A stretch of DNA of 64,000 nucleotides from Holothuria scabra (taxonomy: Eukaryota; Echinodermata; Holothuroidea; Aspidochirotida; Holothuriidae): assembly GCA_037179385.1 (NCBI GenBank), contig CM074185.1:53757000-53820999 (forward strand), given 5' to 3'. Shown piece after piece: positions 23,601 through 35,700 of the stretch (position 1 is the first letter of the stretch; every line of letters starts with the position of its first letter). Below the pieces are notes generated by a model. That model did no database searches, was not told the origin of the DNA, and saw nothing but the letters and a program-made list of their open reading frames with translations. Made by a program: the position numbers and the translations under genes.

Positions 23601-25534
23601 GCATGTACCCAGCCTTGAAATACGAATCTCACGTCTGCCACTTCTCAAATAATAAAAAAAAATCAGTCTTTGAAAAATGGTAATACAAACACTTTTTAGG
23701 GACCCCTAAACTGGGCATTTCTGATCTGTGGCCTGGGGGATGAGGCTAAAGGGAACCTGGTATCTCCCTTTCCCTTAAGAAAAATTGTTAACTTCAGAAG
23801 GACGTAGATCGCAAATGTGGCATTATTTGAATGATTTTAAGCTTTATTGGAAAACCAAAAGTAGTTGTGTCCACCTCTGAAAAACTTTCTTTGCGTTAGG
23901 TTTCCTAGATGTAAAACGGTGATATATGTTTGGCAAAACTTTGAACTGATTATAGGCCTATTTTTTAGGATTTTACTTTTTGGGTTGAATGAAAAATTTC
24001 AAAATAATAATTTTAAGTATTTGTAGAGATTTTACAAGTGACATGCATAGTATCAAAGAAACAATTTGTTCCGGTTTTCAGTTGTGTCTGGATGCAAAAT
24101 GGTGCAGTATTTTGTTCAGTAATCGGTATATTATGTGGTAAAAATTTTGAGAGTAAATCTCTCAAAATATTGAAACCGCAAGGCAGAAGTAGGGATCATG
24201 GGGGAAACATAAAATCCGGACCTTGTGGACGTTTTACAAATCCGCCCGGACGCCAGTGCCAACTAGTAAAAAGAAGCCTTGTCGAAAAAATCGTTCTACA
24301 TCGGCACTTGTCATGGGCAGTAGTGAGGCACGACATAGGCCTACTTGTTAAGGATGGACGAGATGAATTATTCGAAGGCAGCACCTTACCCTTACGGGAT
24401 ATTTTGTGTATGATAAAGTGTAGGAATCGCCGTGTAAGAATGGTCTCCAGTGTATGATTGCATTGCTTTCAGTAAATTAACCAGCCATCCGAAAGGCAGA
24501 AAGGGTCTTAACCTAACAAAGTCACATTCGAGTTTGTTGTCGAGACGTTCGTTTCATCTTCGAAGTGAAATGCCATAAACGACAGTGCAGATTATATACG
24601 GTATTTAATTTAGTGAAAGTAGGCATTATGAAGTTATTACTTGATTTCATACGTGCGCATAAAATGTGTTTTACAAACTTTCATGCTTGTTTTCTTAATA
24701 GTTACACATTTTCATTATTTACTGATTTTGAAGGAAATACTTCAAATTTCATTTCCGTTCAAACATTTTATTTTTCTCAATCACTTTACCAGGACCCAAA
24801 AAATCTGGGGGAGGGGCTGGAGAAAATCCCCCCTTCCGTGACAACGCCACTGCATGGTCCGTTTTGTGAATATTGCAAAATGGTTATTCCATTTTCAGGG
24901 GTGTATAAACTTTTTTAAGCATTTCTGGAAGATTCAGTCCAAGGCCCAGGTGGGCCCCATAGCCCTTTCTTTGAAATTCTGAAAAACACACCGTAAAGAT
25001 TCTCTTGTAAAATATAATGGTGCCTCAAAAAGTAGTTCCCGTGGTTTTTTCAAGAATTTGAGGGACAAGGTCCAAGATAGACCATAGGGCCCATTTAAAC
25101 AAATATTGCAAAGCGTTTAACTTTTCTTCAGATTAATGTTAGAGGATAACGATGCTTGGTCAATGATCTGTCAACCGTATTCTCGAATTATGGGCCTGGT
25201 CATTTTTATACTCAGTTTGTGATTAATTCATGGTGGATAAGGACTTTTGGATCCAAGGTCCGGTTTGAGCCACATGGTCCAGTAAATGTTTTACACTTAC
25301 TGGACGATGCGGGCCTTTCTAAATAACGATGTTAGGTCAGTGAGTGATAATTGATTTATTTTGAATTGCTTGGTCATGTATTTGGTCCGCGGCTCATGTG
25401 GGCCCTAAGGCTCTTTCTATGAAATCTTCGAAACATTTCTTACAAATTCGCTTATGCATAGTATTGTCTAAATGATACCTAGTGAGAACTTAATACTAGT
25501 TAGTGGTACTTACGAAATTTCATTCAGTGTAGAC

Positions 25535-25927
25535 CATACAAGTTTTACACAGATTGTCACACAATACGTATGGATATACGCGTAGCAAGATGGCTGCCTG
25601 CTATGGTTTTTCGTGTGTGAAATTTTGGACTTGCTCAGTGAAGTAGTTAAAAACTTACAACAGATAGCCTATTGGAAGAAAGTCGTAACATTTCGAAATA
25701 ATGCAAGGTAAGGTCAAAATCAATGCACGTATTACAGAAATATAAAACTTTTCAAGTTTAAATTTTGTTTAAAATATTACAGAGTCGTCGTAAAATTATA
25801 CAAATTATAGTTTCAGGGTGGCCATCTTAGTGTGCCTTTTTGCCTTAGGCGGTGACGACAATCTACAGTGTACGCATAATACGTCGTACGCGTTACATGT
25901 TCTGTCCATGTATATGCGAAGTCCGTG
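25535..25927 (+). mobile_element. hAT-like MITE, copy 1 (left end decayed)
   Basis: Homologous over about 350 bp to the reverse strand of 35892-36285: AGCAAGATGGCTGCCTGCTATGG, TTTTGGACTTGCTCA, GCAAGGTAAGGTCAAAATCA and ATATTACAGAGTCGTCGT are shared. The right end AAGTCCGTG matches the TIR; the left TIR is not recognisable. Confidence 0.65.
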
Positions 25928-27585
25928 TTCCTACTCAAAACAGAAGAAAAAATCTGAGACTTAGAGTATTTAGTCTCAGATGCTGCCAGAGTGAATCAAG
26001 GCGTTTAAAATAATGGTTACTTTTAGCTTTGTTAGTTTGTCCTTCTCTTTTCCTATTGAGGGAGGAAGTTTAAAGATGACTCTAACGTGGAAGTACGCCC
26101 CACCCATAGAGAAGAAACAATCTGAGACTTTGTGAGAAGTCCTTAAAGGGAGGCAGCTATTTCGGCAGCAAGAGACTGTTTGAGTGGCTTCATCAAATTG
26201 TCCTGAAAAGCGTCAAACTGAAGTTGTTTGTCAAGCTTATTTATGATAAATTATTACGGGTCATAAGAAAACTGATAAAGTTCAGTAACTTCATTTATCA
26301 AGGTCATAATCTTTTAAGATCCACATCATAAAGTTGTCTCCTGTTGTTCAATCCAAAGCATATTATTAACCTCGACTTTTTATTACCTTGCACCATTGTG
26401 AACCAATAATTTAGCAAGGAGATTTAAGTTGATACTCTAGTTGTGTCATACCCTGGACGTATTGCTTTTCACATTTGACACCTCCTTCTCAAACCTTTCC
26501 ACTGAAAAGGACAGGCAGAATAACTTGCACCACTTTTCAAACAAATACCAAATTATTTTGGACATGATTATAGTTTTTAGGGCCAAAGTTGAAAGTTGCA
26601 TCATTGTCTCATAAAAATGCATTCATAATAGTAATGTCCAGCTGGTAAGAATTTTAAAAAATCTTTCACTTGTTCAACCATCAAAGATGGAATAAAACTT
26701 GATCAATATTAGCAAATGAATTGTCTCATTCATCTTGCTTCATCATACTCATCATTTTTATAATGTTTACGAACTTTTTAATTTGGTATCATACCATATT
26801 ATATTGAAAATACACGATTTGGGAAACAAATGAAACGAAATGCCTGTTAATCCCAATGCCGATAAGAGGGGCGTACTTCCATATCATTCTTTGGGTAGAA
26901 CACTAAGCATCATACGGGGTATTTTCCAGTCTACTTCCTTCTGAGAAATTGATTGTAAAGAGGGCGCACCCTTATTGACAGCTCCATCAGCTAGCCATAA
27001 TCTAGACGTATTATGTTTTTAGATACTGTCCTTCTATTTCTTCTGTGTTTTGAAATATTCTGAGGACTTGGTTTGGATACAATTTAAATAAGGTGAAAAT
27101 TCTAATAAAAACTGAATTTTCGATATAATTGTTTCTAAATGCATAATTTTGAAGGAACCCCTGGGTTATAGTACACTCAATACTAGTCAACTTCATTGTC
27201 AGAATTTCCTAGTTCATAGCCAACTCTAACGACCATTAGTTCTATGTCATTACCTTGGCACTTCAACGTCAATTTTTTGTGATAAAAAAGTTATAGATAC
27301 CAAAATTGATTGAGAGATTCAAATTTACTTTTAGGAGAATTGTAAAGACAGCCATATTTAACGAGCAAACAAAAGGCTTGTTGGAGCTATATACATCTGA
27401 TCTGTATCGAATTTTGAAAAGTCCTCGTTGTACTTTAACCTTCATAGCCTATAATTATGCCGATTGTTCATATCATAAAACCGCCCTGATAGTGTCAGCA
27501 TTTGCCTCGATTGTGTCATAACCCAGGTTATTTGCTGCCAACATAGATCGGAATAGAACTCCCAAAACGTAAGCCAAAGGACCCA
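25928..27585. other. Gene-free stretch
   Basis: AT-rich sequence without recognisable exons or repeats. A related pair of 'GAAGAAA.AATCTGAGACTT' segments occurs at about 25943 and 26110. Confidence 0.45.
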
Positions 27586-27945
27586 TTTCACAGGCCCGTA
27601 TCCAGCCCATGTGTATAGAGGTGGGTCTTTTTTCCAAGATGTGGACCTTTTCCAAAATACGGAGGTGGCTGGCGCGTGCCGTAAGCATGCATTTGCTAGG
27701 GGTCCGGGGCATGATTCCCCCGAAGAGTTTGAAATCTGCAGATCTCCTGCAATCTGGAGCATTTTAGAGGACTTTTGAACACAACAGAGTCCATCCTTTT
27801 TCCCCAGGAATTCCACACAGTACACCACTTTTTGAGGATAAAATCATACATGTTATCTGAAAAATGGACCTCCCTCAAGTTGGAGTGGGCCGTTTGAACG
27901 CTCCGATCCCCCCCCCCCCCCCGGCTACGGGCCTGTTTCAATAAT
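27586..27945 (+). repeat. Dispersed repeat family D, copy 1
   Basis: Shared with 53205-53485 in the same orientation: GTGGGTCTT.TTTCCAAGATG, AATACGGAGG.GGCTGGCG, AAGTTTGAAATCTGCAG, then GGACCTCCCTCAAGTTGGAG. It ends in C14 and GGCTACGGGCCTG. Unknown class, no coding capacity. Confidence 0.65.
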
Positions 27946-28835
27946 ACATTCATTATGTTATTAATATCACTGGCACGAACACCAAGTATACTAAACTCAC
28001 CAAGTACAAAATATTAAGCACCAAAAAGAAGTTACTTACGAATAAAATATTATGAGATATTAAAGGGAAAGTCATTGATGATAGAAATGTGTTTTTCATT
28101 CTGACAATGAATACAAAATTCTACGGTAAACTAGCTAAATATTTAACGAGCTCTGTACTGATGATTTCAGAGAAAACGAGGGCTTAACGTAGTGCGAAGC
28201 AAGAATCTTCTCTTTTCCCCGACTTTGTAACTTCAAAATAATAATAAAAATAAGCAGTTCTTATATAGGGCAAAATACTCTAAAGTCTCTGTGCTCTGAA
28301 AGGAAGAAATGGAAGGAGACTACACTAGTGAGAAAAGGTGAGACTTCAATAATGTCTTAAATTGAGATATAGACTGTGCTTCTTTAATATGGCTTGGTAG
28401 ACTGTCTCAGAGAAAGGCAAATGAAGAACAATTGCCATGATGCGATTTTGTACAGACAGGCGGTGGAGAAAGTTATGAGTTTGAACCAGGGCGAAGGCTT
28501 TGGAGCTGGAGTATATTCTCGGATAAGCCCATGCAAGTAGCTAGGGAGCAAGTCCATGAACACATTTATCTGTTATCAAAAGAATTTCGAAATTGATGAG
28601 TTTCTTATTTGGAAGCCAATGTTGATTACGAAGAATTGATCTAGTATGGACTATGGACTTTCATAGTCTGATCAAGAAAATTGATCTGATCACACTGAAA
28701 TATGATTTATGGTGAAACCAGAATTTACCTTTCTTGGCGGAGCTTACCTAGATATCTACATACTCTCTCAAACATACACACCTACAGGTAGGACCATAAG
28801 AAACCCTCGATTGAACAGTTTTCACATTTTCCGTA

Positions 28836-29005
28836 ATTTTTTTACATTATATATGTTCAAAGATTTTTTTACATTATCAGTTTACTTTTTTTACATTATC
28901 AGTTCAAAAAGTTTTAACATTATCTGTATTTTTTTACATTATCGGTTGTTTTACATTATCGGTATTTTTTTTACATTATCGGTTAATTTTTACATTATCG
29001 GTTGT
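28836..29005 (+). repeat. Degenerate tandem repeat, TTTTTACATTATCGGT units
   Basis: About eight copies of TTTTTACATTATCGGTT or close variants with spacers of variable length. The open frame across it (28709-29101) is a by-product of the repeat, rich in Phe, Tyr and Ile. Confidence 0.7.
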
Positions 29006-29303
29006 AGCAAGGTCCAGTTAACCATTATTTGCGTCACAATGTTACTAGAGTATATTTTACTTGTATTGATTTCTTGGGGCATAACCTTTCGATTACAATA
29101 ATAATGCTTTAGGGAAAAGTGTAACATTGTTTGCTACGCACATCATTTCAATGTGAAATATAATACTTGTCGTTAAAAAATGAACCCGCTTAGATACTTC
29201 AAAGCGTCATTCATTAATATACAAAAAATGCCCTGGATGACTATTTGTAGTCCCATATAGGACGAATAAGGTTTTTCCGTAATTTCAAATATGTTAAAAA
29301 CAG

Positions 29304-29309
29304 TTTATT
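29304..29309 (-). terminator. Candidate polyadenylation signal of the SLC6 gene
   Basis: AATAAA on the minus strand, about 270 bp past the SLC6 stop codon. It is the first canonical hexamer I find downstream. Confidence 0.35.
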
Positions 29310-29574
29310 TCAAAATGAAGATTAGGGTTAGATTAAGATTAAGGTGACGAATTTCATGATTATGTTGCCTCTCCTTTCCCAATCCTGTGTTACAATGGTA
29401 AAAAGACAAAAAAAAAAAAAAAAACTGTCATTTTTTTAATTAGGAGTGTTGGCAATATTCAAAAAGCTTATAAATCCATTGGTTGAATTTTGTCTCATTT
29501 GTCCTAAGAAAAATACACAACCGTACCCATTAACCGCTTGTACTGTATTTTACAAAATTCAATAAGTAAGGGTT

Positions 29575-29796
29575 CTATTCGCTCTTGAATGTTTCGTTAC
29601 TGAAGCACGTTTCTTCTTCCAATTGTGTATTTTCTCTCACGTTCATGGAGCTAAGTGAAGTTGGTTTATCATCAAGTAAGTTTAGTCGTCCTCCCATCGA
29701 GGTTCCATACTCTTGATGAACGAGCCAGGCTTCATTTCGATGTTCTTGCAGGGCCGGTCCCCATTTTGCAGCAGGGGAAATTACAATTCGTAAACG
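29575..29796 (-). other. SLC6 exon 13 (C-terminal tail, stop)
   Basis: Acceptor CATTACAG. Encodes [20 protein letters not shown], the conserved post-TM12 segment, then an acidic/Ser-rich tail of 53 residues to TAG at 29577-29575. Confidence 0.85.
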
Positions 29797-32700
29797 CTGT
29801 AATGAGAGGTTAAGACAAAACCCTACTATTTCAATTTAAATGTTGATAGGAAAAACTTTAGTATAGGTGTTCGTAAATAATCAAGGGCACAATGCTGTCA
29901 AGATGGCTTCATAAAATGTTACTACTTCTTCTGCCATATTTTATTTTCAATGCAAGAGTTGGGAATTTCATTACTCCAGGCTGGGTCAAAAAGGTCACCA
30001 AGGTGTACCTTGGTGCCTGTTTCCCCTTCACATGAGTATAGCGTGTACATACCTTTTCGTTTATCTATCCTGAGCTGCACTGCTTCCAGTCGAAGCTACT
30101 TTTTACATCTGCCTCAAGGCTGAAGGGGCAATTCAAATTTCGAGCACAAACATTCCTCCAATTTATCTATTTTACTTTTGCAAGCAATCTTAGCAAGTCT
30201 TTATCACCTGTTAATTGCGCCTTGCGGTGCAATTAAATTTTGTAAAACAAATATTGGTTCCTCTGCAACTGGAACTTTCTAGAGAACACGAGAGGTCCAC
30301 CGTTGATGCAAATATCGACATTCTTCGTATGCAATAGTCATAATCGAAATTTCACCACCTCTAATCACTTTGAGAGCTAAAGTTCTAGTGAGCTACTCCA
30401 GCCAAGCTAGGAAAAAGCTAGAAGTAAGTGGTTTTCGCAACTGATATATAAACTGATATTTTATTTTGCTGACGTTTTTTTCTTGAGGTCCACCAAGATG
30501 GCGGAAAGTAAAATGGCCGCTAGTGTGATAATTATGTCAATTTACATAACCATACAAAAATGATCATGAAAAATACACATCAATCGAAATTCCTAAATAT
30601 TTTGGTATGAAATTAGAGCTTATTTTACAATCTTGGTGACTTTGAGGTCCTGCAAATATATCAGAGGTAATGCTTTGAAACATGCTGTAATTCCATAACA
30701 AAATAATTAGAATATTTGCTTCAGATGTATTTTTTGTTTTTACTTTCTTTCTAAATTCCTCCAATTTTTGTCCGTTGATCTATTTCCGTTTGGAAATAAT
30801 TGAATATTGGGGTTAACATTTGCGAGGGGATGTCTAAACGAAACTTTCCATTTAGTTAACAGTGTTTTTACAAATCCCCTGTAGAAATGGCTGTATCAAA
30901 ATGGGTGTGATAAATTTTGGGCATCGTTCAAACTTGGTGACTTTTTGACCTCTGGTGACCGCATTATGCAAATCATTTGCATTTTGACTTTCCTGTATGA
31001 TAGAGTTGATCAAAAAAACAACTTTGATAGGTCATTCATCAAACAGAAACCATTTCCCAGAGTTATTGCTGTATAGATTTTCCCAAAAATTTAGTCAATC
31101 AGCCGTCGTGCACGATCAACATTAAAACCTGTAGCAATCATTCCTTATCCCCCTAGAGGAATCGATGCTCATGTAAAAAATACGAAAACTAACACTTCAA
31201 ATTACATTCTATATTCTATCCATCTTTTCTCAATTCAGAGGTGTGTGGTTGCTATAGGTAGTCCCGCCAGCGCACGGACTATGTTGAAACCTCAGTGACG
31301 ATACTGCTAAAGTGATTGAAATATCACATCGCCTGATCAGTAAGGGATTTTTCCAGCAGATGTAAAGTTTATGTCAGTTGTGGTGTACCAAGTGATAAAA
31401 GTTGATCATGGGCAATTTTCTTCTGTAAGATCATCCTATTTGCATTAATGTTACCTGTAGAAGGTTGCCCTTTGCACGAATAAGTTCACACACCAGTACA
31501 ACAGGTATCCACACCAGAGTTATGGCCGAAATGCACCATCCTATCGCCAGAGCCCATGGAGGGTAAGAGCCATTGTAGGTTATATCTGTCCAGTTAAGCC
31601 AATTTAATATTAATGTGACCTTTCCGTTAGAGTGGCGAACATGGAAAAAGTGAAGAAAGAAAAGGTAGTAAGTTAATTAAAAAGCCATCATATCAACGTT
31701 GTAAAAAACCCAGGTTTATCAAAACATATCGTAGTAAAATTGAATTTCCTGGTCGACCCGTTCAAACTGCCTTTGGCCACCCTGGATTTGAATCCTCGTA
31801 CAGTTTTTCTGTTTTTGTCAAACTAGTTACTGAGCAGTACCCAGGACAGCAGTCTGCGGGGAAAGGAGTACAGAAAACTGCTACTTGAGATATCTAAATT
31901 CTTTAAACATCATGTGCTAGGTTCAAGTGACGCTCTGCGTAGTGTTACGAGACGACATCAACCAGACTGAATCCACGGACGAGCAAGTGGAGAGTTCTAG
32001 AAAGTGCTAGCATCGGTGTTGTCTGAGTCTCGAGCATATTCAACGGGTAACCCCAGAGAACATTCGCACAGTTACTGGAAACTACTGTATGATGAATGGC
32101 CTAATAATAGCCAACTTGTGATTATGGGTTACTGAGCCCAGAACGTTCGCTGATTGTTTTGTACGAGATCAAACGAGACGTTTCCATAAGAGTAAGTTCC
32201 AGACTTTTCTGGAAGAACTACCAGATATATAAAAGGTCATGCAAGCAGTGTGACAGAGGGAGAAGAGAACAGAAGATACACAGATAATACAGAGACCAGA
32301 CGCCTGCCTCGCCGCTTAACGCTGTAATTGTGTCGCCATTTACCGATCAATAGTCTTCATCCTGCCTTCGCGGAACCGAGTCCTACGCTGTGCTGCTGTA
32401 CAATCGACGCTAACAACACTACCCCTTGGACAAAGAGTTATACCTTAAGCTGTAAAAGATTGTTAGTAGATTTAAGACTAATTGTTGTAAATTTAAGGAA
32501 GTAAGAGGTGAATAATAATTAAGTTGTTGATTTTAATCTCGCTCTTCTGTGGACTTTCTTTTATGATGTCATTAATTGGATAAATTGATAAACTTGAAAT
32601 GCTTATATCAAGATGTAGGTGTATTTGGACGGTACAAGATTGTCTGAATCGCCTTCTGGTAGTGATCACAGATCAATAATGAATAACTGAGGGAGCATTT

Positions 32701-35700
32701 ATCTTAGGTAGCCTATTTAACTACATTTATTTACTTCCGTATACTCACGCCTAGGGTTACAGGAGTCAACGCCGTCCACGTAACTATCCAATACCAAAAA
32801 AGCGGATGGTCGACCCATTTGTTTCCAATCATTGATCGAATATCGTTCTTGAACCTCCGCACACCATAAATCCAGGATATTGCAGAACATTCTATTAAAA
32901 CGACCATCAAAATCTGAAATCCGGCAGCCGATTGATCCATTAGGTTAGCCCAGTAGGGTCCAGCCTAGAAAAAGTATGAGGAATTGATGATACAGACTTA
33001 ACTTATGCATTAATTAACAAGGGATATAGTTACATGGGGTTTACCGCTTAGCGTCTTATCAGTTGATTTAAGTCTGGTCAGCCAGTTGTGGCTCACTGGC
33101 TTGTTTTCCCTACGCCGTTGATTGTGAGAAGCACCAAAAGCCCAAGAACAGTTGGATCCATTTTTAAAATTCTTCGGCATGACTCTGCAAGGAGTCAAGC
33201 TCCAGAACTACCGGCTACCAATAGAACGCTCTTACCACTTGGCCATGCATTCGGTCGAGTTGACAAGTGTGTGCATCAACGTCTGCTCCAGTAACATGGC
33301 GCAGCTTATATATCGATGTTGTAACATAAAATGCTTAGCCTACTGACTTAATCTGTTATACTATACCATAGCAAGAAGAATATGAAAACATTCACTGGCA
33401 GATGAGCCAGTCACAGTGCGTAAATAACATCGACCGAGTGATCGTGTTTTGGTTTATTTAAGTACAAGTGATGTTGGTTTATGCTTTTCTTTTCTAGTAA
33501 CAAACACCCAGTTACAAACATTACTTAAACTTCAGACTGTCGTTATATGTCAGTTTCTTTTTCTTTTAAACTGAAACCCTTAACGGTTGAACTAAATGGT
33601 CGCTTGATACCAATTTGACGAAACCTTACCTCAGTTACATAAAGTAGGCCACAGAGAAACGAAGCAGTGCAATTCAGAAAACATACATATGTTTTGTATT
33701 TCCTCATTCTGGGGAACTCGTCTAAAATAACCGTAACTGTAGTCTCCATACTGGCAAACTAAGGAAATTTTAGTAAAAGAAAAAACAAAACAAATCATCA
33801 AGGATTTTTTACATTAGAAGTGGTAATTAAACTGAACTACGCCATGATTTCTGGATTTGCTCTATTAAGACTGGGGAGCTGATATCAGCAAATACATGCT
33901 CCCTTGGAAGACGACGTCAGACCTTCGTGTGCACAACACTTTAAAATGGTGGATTATTTTTTTTAAATATTTAGAAACTTCCAAACCGCACTTCTGTCAT
34001 ATCTCCTGTTGTGTCATGAATGCAGTTTATGGGTAAGGCGATCTTATAAGTAGAGGCAAAGCTTCTCATCAACATGCATCCATTTCAAGTTCCATTTTAA
34101 ACATCACAATTCAAAACACAAACACATCCATCAGTCAAATTTAAAGCGGCTAACTGAGTTTGTTCATGAAATTCAACAAAATTTTCCAAACCTGTTAAAT
34201 TTTTTTTCATATCAAAAATGACGAATATTCAAACTTAGGCAATCCCCGTATTCGCCATCAAACACTGTTTAATGAGTGAGTACTTGGCGGTTCAATTCAG
34301 TTTTCGAAAATGAATGTTCAGACACATTTCCAAACTATGCGCGCACCAACTTTAAAAAGTTAGGACATCACAAAATTCAAGATTTTAACTGGGCTGTTTC
34401 CTTAATTATTGGATATGAAAACTTGACTCATAACGCTAACTTTAAGCATTTTCATTTGGTACCGACCCTTTAGCACTCTCAAAAGCTATTGAAATCAACT
34501 CAATGAGCCCCCTTTAAACCACTAGGACGTTGTGTATGACGTCACAATATCTGTCGAATTGAGGCCCTTTTGTATTTTTCTATTTCGGAGTTGTGAATTG
34601 TTACCAAACAATGGTAAACCATTGATTAGAGGAACAAATGCATTAAAGGGAATGATGAGTGGATAAACTAGGTCAAAATGGGCCAATCACGACTCTAGTT
34701 TAGTAGACATGAAATACAGCGCATTCACTATAATAATCCAATAACAATAACATCAAGTTTACTCCCTCCCTAAGCCCCTATCAGTGGCGGATACAGTATA
34801 CAGTCATTAAAGAGGAGGGTGGGCTATTTAGCTGTTTTAAGGATTCCTCAGGAGGCTACAGTACGGAAAAATATTACAGACTGAATCAGCCAGACTATCT
34901 GTAAACTGAACCCCACCGCAGGTTGAGGTAAAGAGGCATATAAGAAAGTATTCCCAGGATACTACTTATGTTTCATACATTACAGAAAAAAAGCCTAGGA
35001 AAGACCGTAACTGATATGTAAAATACTATAAATTAAGGATTCCCTCCAAATTCGTGGTAACTTTACCGTTGCCCATTTAATACATATCATACAAAGTAAT
35101 TATGAATATCTGACTCACAGATGAATCCAAGCCTAACGTTAGCAACATCAGGAAGAACAACACAGACCAGAGGGCCGGTACAGGGAGCATATTAAATACC
35201 TGTGGGTATGCAATGAACGCCAATCCATATCCTAAAAGAAAAATAACTGATAGTTTGAGAAAGTCATACATTTGTGAAGATCTGAGGAAGAGGTAGGACC
35301 TCGAAATACTAGACTACGATGACCAAACATCGCATGGTGGACCGAGTCACCAAAAACCACAGGTTCATCTAACAAAATATCCAAGGATACCCAGTGACTG
35401 CATGTTTCAATCCCCGTTCACCTTGTTCAATACAAAACTTAACCGTTGCGTGAGCCGTAATGTGTCTAGGCTGTGACCGTGACTGTGACCGCCTACGTTG
35501 TGACAACCGGCTTATCATGAGGCTTGGAACTCTCTCCCAACACGGCCTAATGTAATGCTAGAATAGGTTTTATATGGTTTCCACATCAATTTGTCCCTTT
35601 TCCGCTCTTTACCTATCTCTTTTTGCACTAATTCGGCCGTGTTGTTGCATGCCTCTCCGGCAATCTTCAGGCAACCATAGAGGAAGTTATATCAACTTCT

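Noticed and set aside
24038..24457. 139-codon plus-strand frame
   Set aside because: No domain recognised; part overlaps a diverged GGACGTTTTACAAATCCGCC segment resembling the satellite, so it is probably repeat-derived.
28146..28170. Second hammerhead-like CTGATGA..GAAA pair
   Set aside because: Flanking bases do not pair as stem I and no retroelement context is present.
28709..29101. 130-codon Phe/Tyr-rich frame
   Set aside because: Produced by TTTTTACATTATC repeats; no domain or splice context.
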